Source of the DNA: Chloracidobacterium sp.
Lineage (GTDB): Bacteria > Acidobacteriota > Blastocatellia > Pyrinomonadales > Pyrinomonadaceae
DNA: 64,000 nucleotides
Assembly: GCA_016720705.1 (NCBI GenBank)
Contig: JADKKB010000001.1
Location: forward strand, 124,001-188,000
Direction: 5' to 3'
The stretch's first letter is position 1, and every line of letters begins with the position of its first letter. The notes beneath the pieces were generated by a model, which was not told where the DNA came from, made no database searches, and was given only the letters and a program-made list of their open reading frames with translations. The translations under genes were made by a program, and so were the position numbers. Below, in pieces: positions 16,131-22,080 of the stretch.

Positions 16131-16325
16131 ATTCTCAGAGCTCCAAGAAAATTGTTTTCAACTCCAAATAATTTTCCGCGAGTTCCAAAAACCTTTCAAA
16201 TAATTTCTAAAACATTTCTCGAACGCCGAAAACTCTTTCCCGACGCCCTGAAACACCTTTCTGAACCGCGAGAACTTTTTCCCAAAGCGCCAAAAATATT
16301 CCCGGAACTTTCCAAAGCCTTGCAG
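16131..16325. repeat. Degenerate 21-nt periodic tract (about nine units)
   Basis: The sequence repeats with a strict 21-nt period, roughly a purine/pyrimidine pattern AAAA...TTTCC in every unit. On the plus strand the open frame 16152-16346 (TTG start only) reads as heptads with Phe or Leu at every seventh residue, for example VPKTFQI, ISKTFLE, RRKLFPD and PRELFPK. On the minus strand the same DNA reads F-x-x-F-x-K heptads (GFGKFRE, YFWRFGK and so on). No ATG or ribosome-binding site serves the plus-strand frame. The minus-strand frame continues a broken small gene, so the minus strand is the likelier original coding strand. Confidence 0.6.
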
Positions 16326-16499
16326 CAACCGATCTCAACCGCATAGCGTTTTCCGATCGTAGCCGTGGTGTTTCAAACTACGAAAATGTTGATGTAGAAT
16401 ATTCCGCGACGTGTCAGCGACAGAGATTTCTCGGCGACTCGCGATCATTGTCCCCAGATTCGCCACATTCCGAGGATGCCCTGTTTCCGCCATAGTCAT
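16158..16499 (-). pseudogene. Broken small gene with Phe-rich heptad C-terminus
   Basis: A strong ribosome-binding site (AAAAGGAGTGA) precedes ATG 16499 and, at better spacing, ATG 16493. The frame begins MAETGHPRNVANLGTMIAS and reaches a TGA at 16335-16337. Directly after it the same frame stays open for 58 more codons (DRLLQGFGKFREYFWRFGKK onwards) over the 21-nt periodic tract, until TGA 16158-16160. One stop-codon mutation would therefore explain the break. The N-terminus resembles, from memory, a group of unnamed proteins starting with GHxxNVANF; no function is known to me. The alternative is an intact 54-residue protein, with the heptad tract non-coding. Confidence 0.45.
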
Positions 16500-16703
16500 T
16501 CACTCCTTTTGCGTCTTTATCAGACAAAAAAAAGCTAAAAGCGGTCGTCGGAAAATAGGTTTTAAGTTATTGGTGTTCGTGAGAAAGTAAGATTTTACTT
16601 AAAAGTACCTTCCTGTCAACTGCCGAAACAGTAAGTAAATAAACTAAAGCATTCCAGGTAAATGTTCCGATCGATCTGTAAACCTCCCCTGATTGTTACC
16701 CGT

Positions 16704-17542
16704 CTAAATTGGAGTTTTCGGGTTAAGGAGAACGTGTCCGCATGATGCTCTGGGAGGCATGCCTCCCAGAGCATCATGCGGCCGGCGGCGGTTGTAGAAA
16801 TCGATCCACTTGGCCGTTAGTTCTCGTACCTGGTCCAAACTTTCAAAGATATACATATCGAGGATCGCCTGACGATATGTCCTGTTAAAACGCTCGACGT
16901 AGCCGTTTTGCATTGGGCGTCCGGGTTTGATGAACGCGAGCTCGACCTGGTTCTGCTCGGCCCAGTCCGCGACTGCTACGCTCGTGAACTCCGGTCCGTT
17001 ATCGAATCGGATCCGCTGCGGCAGGCCTCTCGTTTCGGCGAGCCGGTCAAGCACTCTGATGACCCTTCTGCTTCCGAGATTGAGATCGATCTCGATTGCC
17101 AGCACCTCGCGTCGGTGGTCGTCGATCACGTTAAAGGTGCGAAACCGACGTCCGTCACCCAATGCATCGCCTCATGAAATCCGCCGACCAGCTTTGGTTC
17201 GCACCTGACGGGAACCGTCAATGGCTCAGGATGCCTCGTCGGAACACGCCGCTTATACTTTCGACGCTTGTTCAGCTTCATCTCGCAGTAAACACGGTGC
17301 ACACGCTTGTGGTTCCAACCGTGCCCGTCGGCTTTGAGCAGATCGTAGAACTTCCCAAATCCGAGATCGGGATGGTCTCTGGCGAGATTGCCCAGAGCTT
17401 CGATCAACGCCGCGTCGTCCCTTTGTTGCGGCGAGTACCGATACACCCGTCTCGATATCAACACCGCTTCACACGCACGCCTCTCACTAAGCTCATGTTC
17501 CGTTTTCAAATACCCGACCGCCTCTCGCCTCAACGGCGTCAC
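16704..17542 (-). pseudogene. IS3-family transposase OrfB, interrupted by two single-base insertions
   Basis: OrfB supplies the DDE integrase core. The second Asp (IRFDNGPEF) and the Glu (NGYVERFNRT) are separated by exactly 35 residues, as in IS3. The N-terminal half (GTG 17542 to 17126) and the C-terminal half (to TAG 16704) are in different frames. The first catalytic Asp, in ANQSWSADFM, is in the third frame, around 17175-17205. Removing one base at 17203 and one of the pair at 17170-17171 restores a continuous ...VPVRANQSWSADFMSDALGDGRRF reading. Two +1 insertions therefore inactivate the gene unless they are sequencing errors. A 44-bp palindrome covers codons near the C-terminus. Confidence 0.88.
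16738..16781. repeat. Perfect 44-bp palindrome inside the end of orfB
   Basis: Bases 16738-16759 (CCGCATGATGCTCTGGGAGG and CA) are followed without a loop by their exact reverse complement, 16760-16781. It codes within PHDALGGMPPRASCG on the minus strand, about 30 nt before the OrfB stop. A perfect cruciform-capable palindrome of this size inside a coding end is unlikely by chance. It may terminate transcription or arise from hairpin-mediated duplication. Confidence 0.8.
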
Positions 17543-17808
17543 CAGCCTTTTTTTTCGATCAGTCCTTTCAACGCTCGGTTCTCTAAACTCATCTCCGCGT
17601 ACATCGCTTTCAGCTTTGCGTTCTCTTCCTCAAGCTCCCGCAGCCTCTTGATCTCGCTCGCTGTCATCCCGCCATACTTCGCCTTCCAGTTGAAATACGT
17701 CGAATCCGAGATCGAATGCTCGCGGCATACCTCAGCCACCTTCCGACCGTTCTCCACCGCTTTCAATATCCCCAATACCTGCCCTTCACTAAACTTACTC
17801 CTCTTCAT
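17539..17808 (-). CDS. IS3-family transposase OrfA (helix-turn-helix)
   Basis: An 89-residue transposase subunit with the IS3 HTH_Tnp_1 pattern: KRSKFSEGQVLGILKAVENG, VAEVCREHSISDSTYFNWKAKYGG, then a leucine-zipper helix (IKRLRELEEENAKLKAMYAE). It ends ...LIEKKGW. The eight-A run in the coding strand (T-run at 17548-17555) just before the stop is a classic A AAA AAA G slippery site. A -1 shift enters the orfB frame (GTG 17542), the normal route to the OrfAB transposase. OrfA itself looks intact although OrfB is broken, so it could still act as a repressor. Confidence 0.9.
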   Translation of the reverse strand: MKRSKFSEGQVLGILKAVENGRKVAEVCREHSISDSTYFNWKAKYGGMTASEIKRLRELEEENAKLKAMYAEMSLENRALKGLIEKKGW

Positions 17809-17999
17809 CTTCAGCCTCCTTCTCTATCCTATCTCAAAGGCCGAAATCTCCACTTACCAGTGGTTACATTCTAAGGGATCCTTACAGTTGTGCCGTGTAA
17901 CTTAGAAAATCTCTGCAGGTGCGTCGGAGTTCGCCGAGGATGTTGAAAAGCGAAAGATGGATCTCGAATAATTAACAACGAATAGGTAATATCGCACAG

Positions 18000-19043
18000 C
18001 TATCTTTTGTGCGACTTATTAAACCGCATCGTCGCTTTTTTGGTTTGTTTCTTTTTTTCTAGGATGGTGGAGAGGTCGGTGAGTTCGGTTTTTAGTTTAT
18101 TGCGGCTGTTCCAGCGGGCGGGGTCTAGGGTGCCGTTGGATAGGGCGTGTTGGATGGCGCAGGCTTCGGTATTATTGTGGTCGCAATTTCGGTAGAAGCA
18201 TTGGGCGATGAGGAGCTCGATGTCTTCGAAACTATTTTCGAGGCCTTCGTCGCTGATCCACAATTGCAGTTCACGCATTCCCGGCGTATCGATTATCAGA
18301 GCGCCATTTGGGAGAACGATCAATTCTCGTTTTGTCGTAGTATGTTGCCCGCGATTATCGCCTTCGCGAACCTCTTGCACTTTCTGCCGTTCGCCGCCGA
18401 GCAGATGATTTGTGATCGTAGATTTCCCCACGCCCGACGAACCAATTAACGCGACCGTTTTGCCCGGCCGGGCGTAATTATATATTGCAGTTAATTCCGC
18501 ATCGTGTTTTGCACTGAGCGCGACGATCGGAACATTTGGTGCGATCGCTCGAACTTCCGCGATCTTTGATTCGAGATCTTGGCAAACATCAGCTTTATTT
18601 AAGATCAGCACCGGCTCGGCACCGCTCGCGCTGACCATTACGAGATACCGCTCGATCCGCCGAAGATTGAAATCATTATCTAATCCCGAAACCAGCATTA
18701 CCGTGTCGATATTTGCCGCCACAACCTGCTCTTCGGTCGCGGAACCTGCGAGCTTTCGCGAGAACTTGCTAAGGCGAGGCAAAACGGCGTGAATGATCGC
18801 TTTGCTATTATCCGCGAGAATGCTGATCACAACCCAATCGCCAACCGCCGGAAGCTCGGCACGAGATTCTGAGTGATACGCCATTCGGCCGCTGACATCG
18901 CCCTTTATCTCGCCATTCGCCGTATAAAGCCAAAAACTGCGACGATTCTCTTCGTAAACGCGCCCGACAATATAGTTTTTGCCGGCATACGTTTTGAAAT
19001 GCTCGCTGAAATGATCATTCCATCCTATTTGTTCGAGCTGCAT
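18000..19043 (-). CDS. rsgA: Ribosome biogenesis GTPase RsgA
   Basis: A 347-residue circularly permuted GTPase that checks late 30S subunit maturation. After an N-terminal OB fold (to about residue 100) the motifs occur in permuted order: G4 LILNKAD near 147-152, G5 ALSAKH near 175-180, then the P-loop ALIGSSGVGKST near 198-209 and G3 IIDTPGMREL. The C-terminal zinc region CFYRNCDHNNTEAC (C-x5-C-x-H-x5-C) is complete. The start ATG 19043 lies 34 nt after the antitoxin gene. Its place at the end of the TA run is probably incidental. Confidence 0.95.
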   Translation of the reverse strand: MQLEQIGWNDHFSEHFKTYAGKNYIVGRVYEENRRSFWLYTANGEIKGDVSGRMAYHSESRAELPAVGDWVVISILADNSKAIIHAVLPRLSKFSRKLAGSATEEQVVAANIDTVMLVSGLDNDFNLRRIERYLVMVSASGAEPVLILNKADVCQDLESKIAEVRAIAPNVPIVALSAKHDAELTAIYNYARPGKTVALIGSSGVGKSTITNHLLGGERQKVQEVREGDNRGQHTTTKRELIVLPNGALIIDTPGMRELQLWISDEGLENSFEDIELLIAQCFYRNCDHNNTEACAIQHALSNGTLDPARWNSRNKLKTELTDLSTILEKKKQTKKATMRFNKSHKR

Positions 19044-19077
19044 GATTACGATTCGAGTTTTGGGAATTGGTCCAGCG

Positions 19078-19371
19078 TTAAGCCGGTTCAGCGTGGATCT
19101 TTAGGCCGAGTGCGGTGATAACTTTTAGCACGGTCTCAAAGCTTGGGCTGCGTTCGCCGGACAGAGATTTGTAGAGACTCTCGCGAGAAAGACCTGTCTC
19201 GCGGGCGATCTCGGACATTCCTTTGGCACGGGCGATGTTGCCGAGGGCTTTAGCGACGAACGCCGCATCGCCGTTGGCTTCCTCCATGCAAGCTTCTAGA
19301 TAAGCAGCCATTTCTTGGGGCGTGCTTAGATATTCTGCAACATCGTATTTAGTTGTTTTAATCTTTGCCAT
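19078..19371 (-). CDS. HigA-type antitoxin (HI1420-like, HTH)
   Basis: A 97-residue DNA-binding antidote: MAKIKTTKYDVAEYLSTPQEMAAYLEAC is the standard beginning of the HI1420-type addiction module antidote. MSEIARETGLSRESLYKSLSG forms the helix-turn-helix, and PSFETVLKVITALGLKI the end. It follows the toxin gene by 4 nt, the toxin-first (higBA) order. It should neutralise the partner toxin and repress its own operon. It precedes rsgA by 34 nt, so read-through into rsgA is likely. Confidence 0.9.
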   Translation of the reverse strand: MAKIKTTKYDVAEYLSTPQEMAAYLEACMEEANGDAAFVAKALGNIARAKGMSEIARETGLSRESLYKSLSGERSPSFETVLKVITALGLKIHAEPA

Positions 19372-19375
19372 CCTT

Positions 19376-19666
19376 TTATAAATCTTTGGCGATCTCTATT
19401 GCTTTTTGAATATCTCGTGATTGCGAACTCTTATACCCGCCAGCGAGGAGAATTATCAACTCAGAGCCCTTTTGAATAAAATAGACGCGGTAGCCGGGAC
19501 CGTAGTCGATTCTCATCTCAGATACGCCTTCTCCGACAGGTTTTGCATCCCCTAAATGTCCAATCTCAAGCCGATCGATCCGTGCCTGAATTCTCGCCCG
19601 AGCTCGCAAGTCACGAAGTTTGAATAACCATTTCGCAAATGTCTCAGTCTGTCGAACTTCGATCAT
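19376..19666 (-). CDS. HigB/HI1419-type toxin (RelE superfamily)
   Basis: A 96-residue toxin of the putative addiction module killer group: IEVRQTETFAKWLFKLRDLRA, ARIQARIDRLEIGHLGDAKP, then GVSEMRIDYGPGYRVYFIQKG and the terminal LLAGGYKSSQSRDIQKAIEIA. These blocks define the HI1419-like RelE subgroup, presumed mRNA interferases. It lies 38 nt behind the truncated atuA tail, in the same direction. It is an independent third TA module of the island, with a candidate promoter directly upstream. Confidence 0.9.
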   Translation of the reverse strand: MIEVRQTETFAKWLFKLRDLRARARIQARIDRLEIGHLGDAKPVGEGVSEMRIDYGPGYRVYFIQKGSELIILLAGGYKSSQSRDIQKAIEIAKDL

Positions 19667-19670
19667 CTTG

Positions 19671-19699
19671 AGTGTATCCTGATGGCTACAATATTACAA
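19671..19699 (-). promoter_or_regulatory. Candidate promoter of the higBA-type module
   Basis: On the minus strand TTGTAA (19694-19699), a 17-nt spacer and TACACT (19671-19676) match sigma70 boxes at 4 of 6 positions each. The predicted transcription start falls at the toxin ATG (19666), which would make the message nearly leaderless. This is a weak match and only suggestive. Confidence 0.3.
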
Positions 19700-19704
19700 T
19701 CCCT

Positions 19705-19794
19705 TTATGCCTCGACGATATCGACTTTTGTTGTAAGCAAAGACTTTGGTATGAGAGCCGGGAAGTAGGCCATGATCTCTTCGACCTTTGGGCG
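19705..19794 (-). pseudogene. Duplicated 3' end of an atuA-like gene behind hicBA
   Basis: This 90-nt stretch aligns without gaps to the last 90 nt of the atuA-like gene (20239-20328), with about 15 mismatches by eye (roughly 83% identity). In frame it reads RPKVEEIMAYFPALIPKSLL and on to VEA then TAA. The protein differences are only I to L, Q to T and E to D, so most changes are synonymous. It begins 8 nt after the hicA stop codon; weak similarity may reach the stop itself. Similarity ends at the stop codon. It has no start and is a gene tail orphaned by, or delivered with, the TA cassette. Confidence 0.9.
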
Positions 19795-19802
19795 GCGGCG
19801 TC

Positions 19803-19988
19803 TCATGGTTTGGGTATTCCCAGATCCTTGCATAGCTTTAGGATCAGTTTATCGTTAACTTCGCTATGTCGTGGGACGGCCGAGCGTCGATTTTGCGAAA
19901 TGTTGATCCACCACGAATGACTGCCGCCTTCGCGAAGCAATTCGCAGCCGTGTTTGTGAAGATGTTTAATAAGATCGCGTCGCTTCAT
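19803..19988 (-). CDS. hicA: HicA-family toxin (mRNA interferase)
   Basis: A 61-residue HicA: MKRRDLIKHLHKHGCELLREGGSHSWWIN has the double-stranded-RNA-binding-like fold and the catalytic His in GGSHSWW (GGSHxxxxx signature). SAVPRHSEVNDKLILKLCKDLGI is the family C-terminus. It cleaves mRNA when free of HicB. The ATG at 19988 overlaps the hicB stop in an ATGA arrangement. The stop at 19803-19805 is followed within 8 nt by the duplicated end of the atuA-like gene. Confidence 0.93.
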   Translation of the reverse strand: MKRRDLIKHLHKHGCELLREGGSHSWWINISQNRRSAVPRHSEVNDKLILKLCKDLGIPKP

Positions 19989-20197
19989 GCTGCGATCAGA
20001 GCTTCTTCAAAACCAACACCGGCCATACGACGCGCATCTTCGCGATTGAATTCGAGTGCTTCGGCGAGGGTGACGCGGAGAGTTTCCAAAAGCTCTTCGC
20101 GAGTGGCTTCCTGACAATTTACACCCGGAACTTCTTCGATCCAACCAATCCACCAATCACCGTCCTGTTTTACGACGGCCGTGTATTCGTTTTTCAT
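19985..20197 (-). CDS. hicB: HicB-family antitoxin
   Basis: A 70-residue HicB with the partial RNase H-like fold: YTAVVKQDGDWWIGWIEEVPGVNCQEATREELLETLRVTLAEALEFN. The short form lacks an added C-terminal HTH or RHH domain, so DNA binding for autoregulation may be weak or absent. ATG 20197 is chosen; the frame is open to a TTG at 20203. It precedes hicA with a 4-nt overlap (antitoxin first) and starts 41 nt after the atuA-like stop codon, almost the same distance as in the relBE-type cassette (43 nt). Confidence 0.92.
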   Translation of the reverse strand: MKNEYTAVVKQDGDWWIGWIEEVPGVNCQEATREELLETLRVTLAEALEFNREDARRMAGVGFEEALIAA

Positions 20198-20205
20198 ACT
20201 CAAAT

Positions 20206-20232
20206 ATTATATTGAATGAATTTTCGTGTCTA
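20206..20232 (-). promoter_or_regulatory. Candidate promoter of hicBA
   Basis: Within the 41 nt between the atuA-like stop and hicB, the minus strand carries TAGACA (20227-20232, 5 of 6 to TTGACA) and a perfect TATAAT (20206-20211) with a 15-nt spacer. Initiation would be expected 2-4 nt before the hicB ATG, that is an almost leaderless mRNA. The cassette thus carries its own promoter immediately behind the host gene. Confidence 0.5.
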
Positions 20233-20238
20233 CATCAA

Positions 20239-21615
20239 TTACGCCTCGACGATCTCGACTTTTGTCTGGATCAGCGACTTCGGAATCAGTGCCGGGAAAT
20301 ACGCCATGATCTCTTCGACCTTTGGGCGACCGCCGGCAAATCCTGTGACCGAAGGCGGTCCGGTCAAGATGAGTGGAGCGATCTCTTTGGTAAAGCGTTC
20401 GACATCAGCCTTGTTCGGCCCGCGAACCGCAACTCGGAGTTGAACCTCCGGGATATCCGGCGAAGGCTCTCCGGCAAGGTGTCCGTGGGTGGCACTTACA
20501 CCAACGTATTCGGTTAGTATGAGGTCAAACTTCAGCCCGAGATGATCTAATCGTTCGCGAAGTATTTTATCTGCCGCTTGAGCCTTCTGGTAGGCGTCCG
20601 GCCACGAATAGACGAGCGTGCCGACGGATTTGTAACCGTCCGAATAAGCAATGGAAACCTTGTAGAAATCAGTTTTCGGATGTCCGGTTATGCCGAATAC
20701 GCGAACCTTATTCTCGCCGGCGTCTTCGAGATTGATTGACGCAAAATCCGCGACGACGTCGGGCGTGATGTATTCGTGCGGGTCACCCATTTCGTAGAGC
20801 AACTGTTCTTTTACGGATTGAATATTTACGCGGCCGCCCGTGCCTTCGTGCTTGGTGACGATAAAACTGCCGTCGGGCGAGGCCTCGACGATCGGGAAAC
20901 CGACGTTTGCCATATCCGGGATCGACTGCCAATCATATTGACAATTGCCGCCGGAGGATTGTGCTCCACATTCGATGATATGTCCGGCGATGGTCCCTGC
21001 CGAAACGAGATCCCAATTGTCAAAACTCCACCCAAATTCGTGCATTAGCGGAGCGAGCGTCAGGCCCGTATCAGTCAAACGGCCACCTACCACGATGTTA
21101 GCGCCACGGCCAAGAGCCTCGACTAGAGCTTCTGCTCCGAGATAGACGTTGGCCGACTGAACCTTGTCGCGGATCGCGGTGAGTGGAGTGCCGTCGTCCA
21201 TTGAATTGATCTCGATACCATCTGCGATCCACTGATCGAGGCGACCAAGAACGTCATCGCCCGTGATCACGCCGATCTTCACTTTGCCGGTAAGCCCAAG
21301 TCCGCGGGCGACTTCGCAGATGGCTGCAGCACAGCCCTCGACGTTCACGCCGCCGGCATTCGATAGGACTTTGATGTTCTTTTCAACGCAATCCGGCAAG
21401 ATCTCCTGCATCAGCGTCACAAAATCGCGAGCGAAACCCGCCTTGGGATCGCGCAGCTTCTGCTTTTGGACGATCGACATCGTAACCTCGGCCAGATAGT
21501 CGAGCATCAAGTAATCGATCGGCCCATTTCGCACCTGATCGACCGGAGCGGTCAACAGATCGCCCCAAAATCCCTGTCCACCGGCAACTCGTACAATTTC
21601 CTTCATATCTAACAA
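20239..21615 (-). CDS. Acyclic terpene utilisation AtuA-like protein (main DUF1446 domain)
   Basis: The 458-residue product corresponds to the main domain of AtuA (DUF1446): VRVAGGQGFWGDLLTAPVDQ at the start, YLMLDYLAEVTM, VLSNAGGVN near residue 85, NIVVGGRLTDTGLTLAPLMHEFGW near 185 and GHIIECGAQSSGGNCQYDW near 220. AtuA is needed for growth on citronellol and geraniol in Pseudomonas, acting around the geranyl-CoA steps; the exact chemistry is unsettled. The C-terminal domain is missing here and is encoded separately at 10862-11203. Codon-for-codon, its last 30 codons recur behind hicBA at 19705-19794. Confidence 0.9.
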   Translation of the reverse strand: MLDMKEIVRVAGGQGFWGDLLTAPVDQVRNGPIDYLMLDYLAEVTMSIVQKQKLRDPKAGFARDFVTLMQEILPDCVEKNIKVLSNAGGVNVEGCAAAICEVARGLGLTGKVKIGVITGDDVLGRLDQWIADGIEINSMDDGTPLTAIRDKVQSANVYLGAEALVEALGRGANIVVGGRLTDTGLTLAPLMHEFGWSFDNWDLVSAGTIAGHIIECGAQSSGGNCQYDWQSIPDMANVGFPIVEASPDGSFIVTKHEGTGGRVNIQSVKEQLLYEMGDPHEYITPDVVADFASINLEDAGENKVRVFGITGHPKTDFYKVSIAYSDGYKSVGTLVYSWPDAYQKAQAADKILRERLDHLGLKFDLILTEYVGVSATHGHLAGEPSPDIPEVQLRVAVRGPNKADVERFTKEIAPLILTGPPSVTGFAGGRPKVEEIMAYFPALIPKSLIQTKVEIVEA

Positions 21616-21716
21616 TTAGAAAACAAAATAGAAAGACGGTCAACAAGTCCATCCGAAAATGAACAGGTTGACCGCCGATAATCGAACCGCGCCGTCATTC
21701 AGGCGGCGAGTTGCTA

Positions 21717-22022
21717 TTAATAGACCACTCGCTTTGTGACGCGATATCCCTTTTTGACTCCGCGCTTTGATTTGTGAAAGACGTATTTGGTTCCGCGTTT
21801 AGTTTTGTGTGCGACCCATTTACCGCCTTTCCAAGTCTTTACGGTGACCCATTTACCACCGCGATATACGCGGCGCGTGATGCCGACCTTCTTTTTACGT
21901 TTTACCGTAACGACTTGAGCCTGCGCTGAAAACGGGCTATTTGACGATACCGCGTCACCTATAAACACAATCCCCAAAATCATCATCGCCGCAAATATCG
22001 CAGCACCTAGCTTATTTTTCAT
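21717..22022 (-). CDS. Small secreted Lys/Arg-rich repeat protein
   Basis: From ATG 22022, which has GGGAG 8 nt upstream, the product is 101 residues: a signal peptide (KNKLGAAIFAAMMILGIVFIG, cleavage near AQA), then a very basic tail. The tail repeats GGKWV(T/A)xKT and KRGxKxxxxK elements: YRGGKWVTVKTWKGGKWVAH, RGTKYVFHKSKRGVKKGYRV. No family is recognised. It might bind nucleic acid, LPS or cell wall outside the inner membrane, judged only from charge. An upstream in-frame start at 22100 would overlap the B12 protein gene and hide the signal peptide, so it is rejected. Confidence 0.65.
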   Translation of the reverse strand: MKNKLGAAIFAAMMILGIVFIGDAVSSNSPFSAQAQVVTVKRKKKVGITRRVYRGGKWVTVKTWKGGKWVAHKTKRGTKYVFHKSKRGVKKGYRVTKRVVY

Positions 22023-22080
22023 TAATGTACTCCCTTTGACCCAAATTAATGGTGATTTGTAAAAACGAACGTTTAGGGCT

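Larger units (their letters stand above)
16677..17887 (-). mobile_element. IS3-family insertion sequence, decayed
   Basis: The 1211-bp element contains orfA, an A8 slippery tract and a broken orfB, all on the minus strand. The ends are imperfect inverted repeats of about 48 bp starting TGTAA: 16677-16724 against the complement of 17840-17887, sharing TCCC, TGT.ACC and TGGAG.TTTCGG blocks in register. The TG...CA termini fit IS3. Flanking bases (CGATC on the left, GTTGT on the right) show no target duplication, so the copy is old or rearranged. It lies between the TA/pseudogene region and rsgA, and its right end may have clipped another gene. Confidence 0.85.

Noticed and set aside
16131..16325. 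CRISPR-like array
   Set aside because: The 21-nt units are degenerate and contiguous without spacers, and no cas gene is near. No CRISPR array was seen anywhere in the window.
16152..16346. Plus-strand heptad-repeat protein (64 codons)
   Set aside because: It starts only at TTG, has a stop just upstream, no ribosome-binding site, and the minus strand offers a better gene; kept as a repeat tract only.
16672..17892. Target site duplication of the IS3 element
   Set aside because: Flanks CGATC and GTTGT do not match, so no duplication is claimed.
17907..17971. Possible gene tail (...SEFAEDVEKRKMDLE) right of the IS
   Set aside because: Only 21 codons, with a stop immediately upstream; could be the end of a gene cut by the IS but cannot be supported.
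19044..19077. A third orphan gene tail between the higA-type gene and rsgA
   Set aside because: The 34-nt gap shows no similarity to the 3' ends of neighbouring genes, so the higBA module does not show the cassette architecture by itself.
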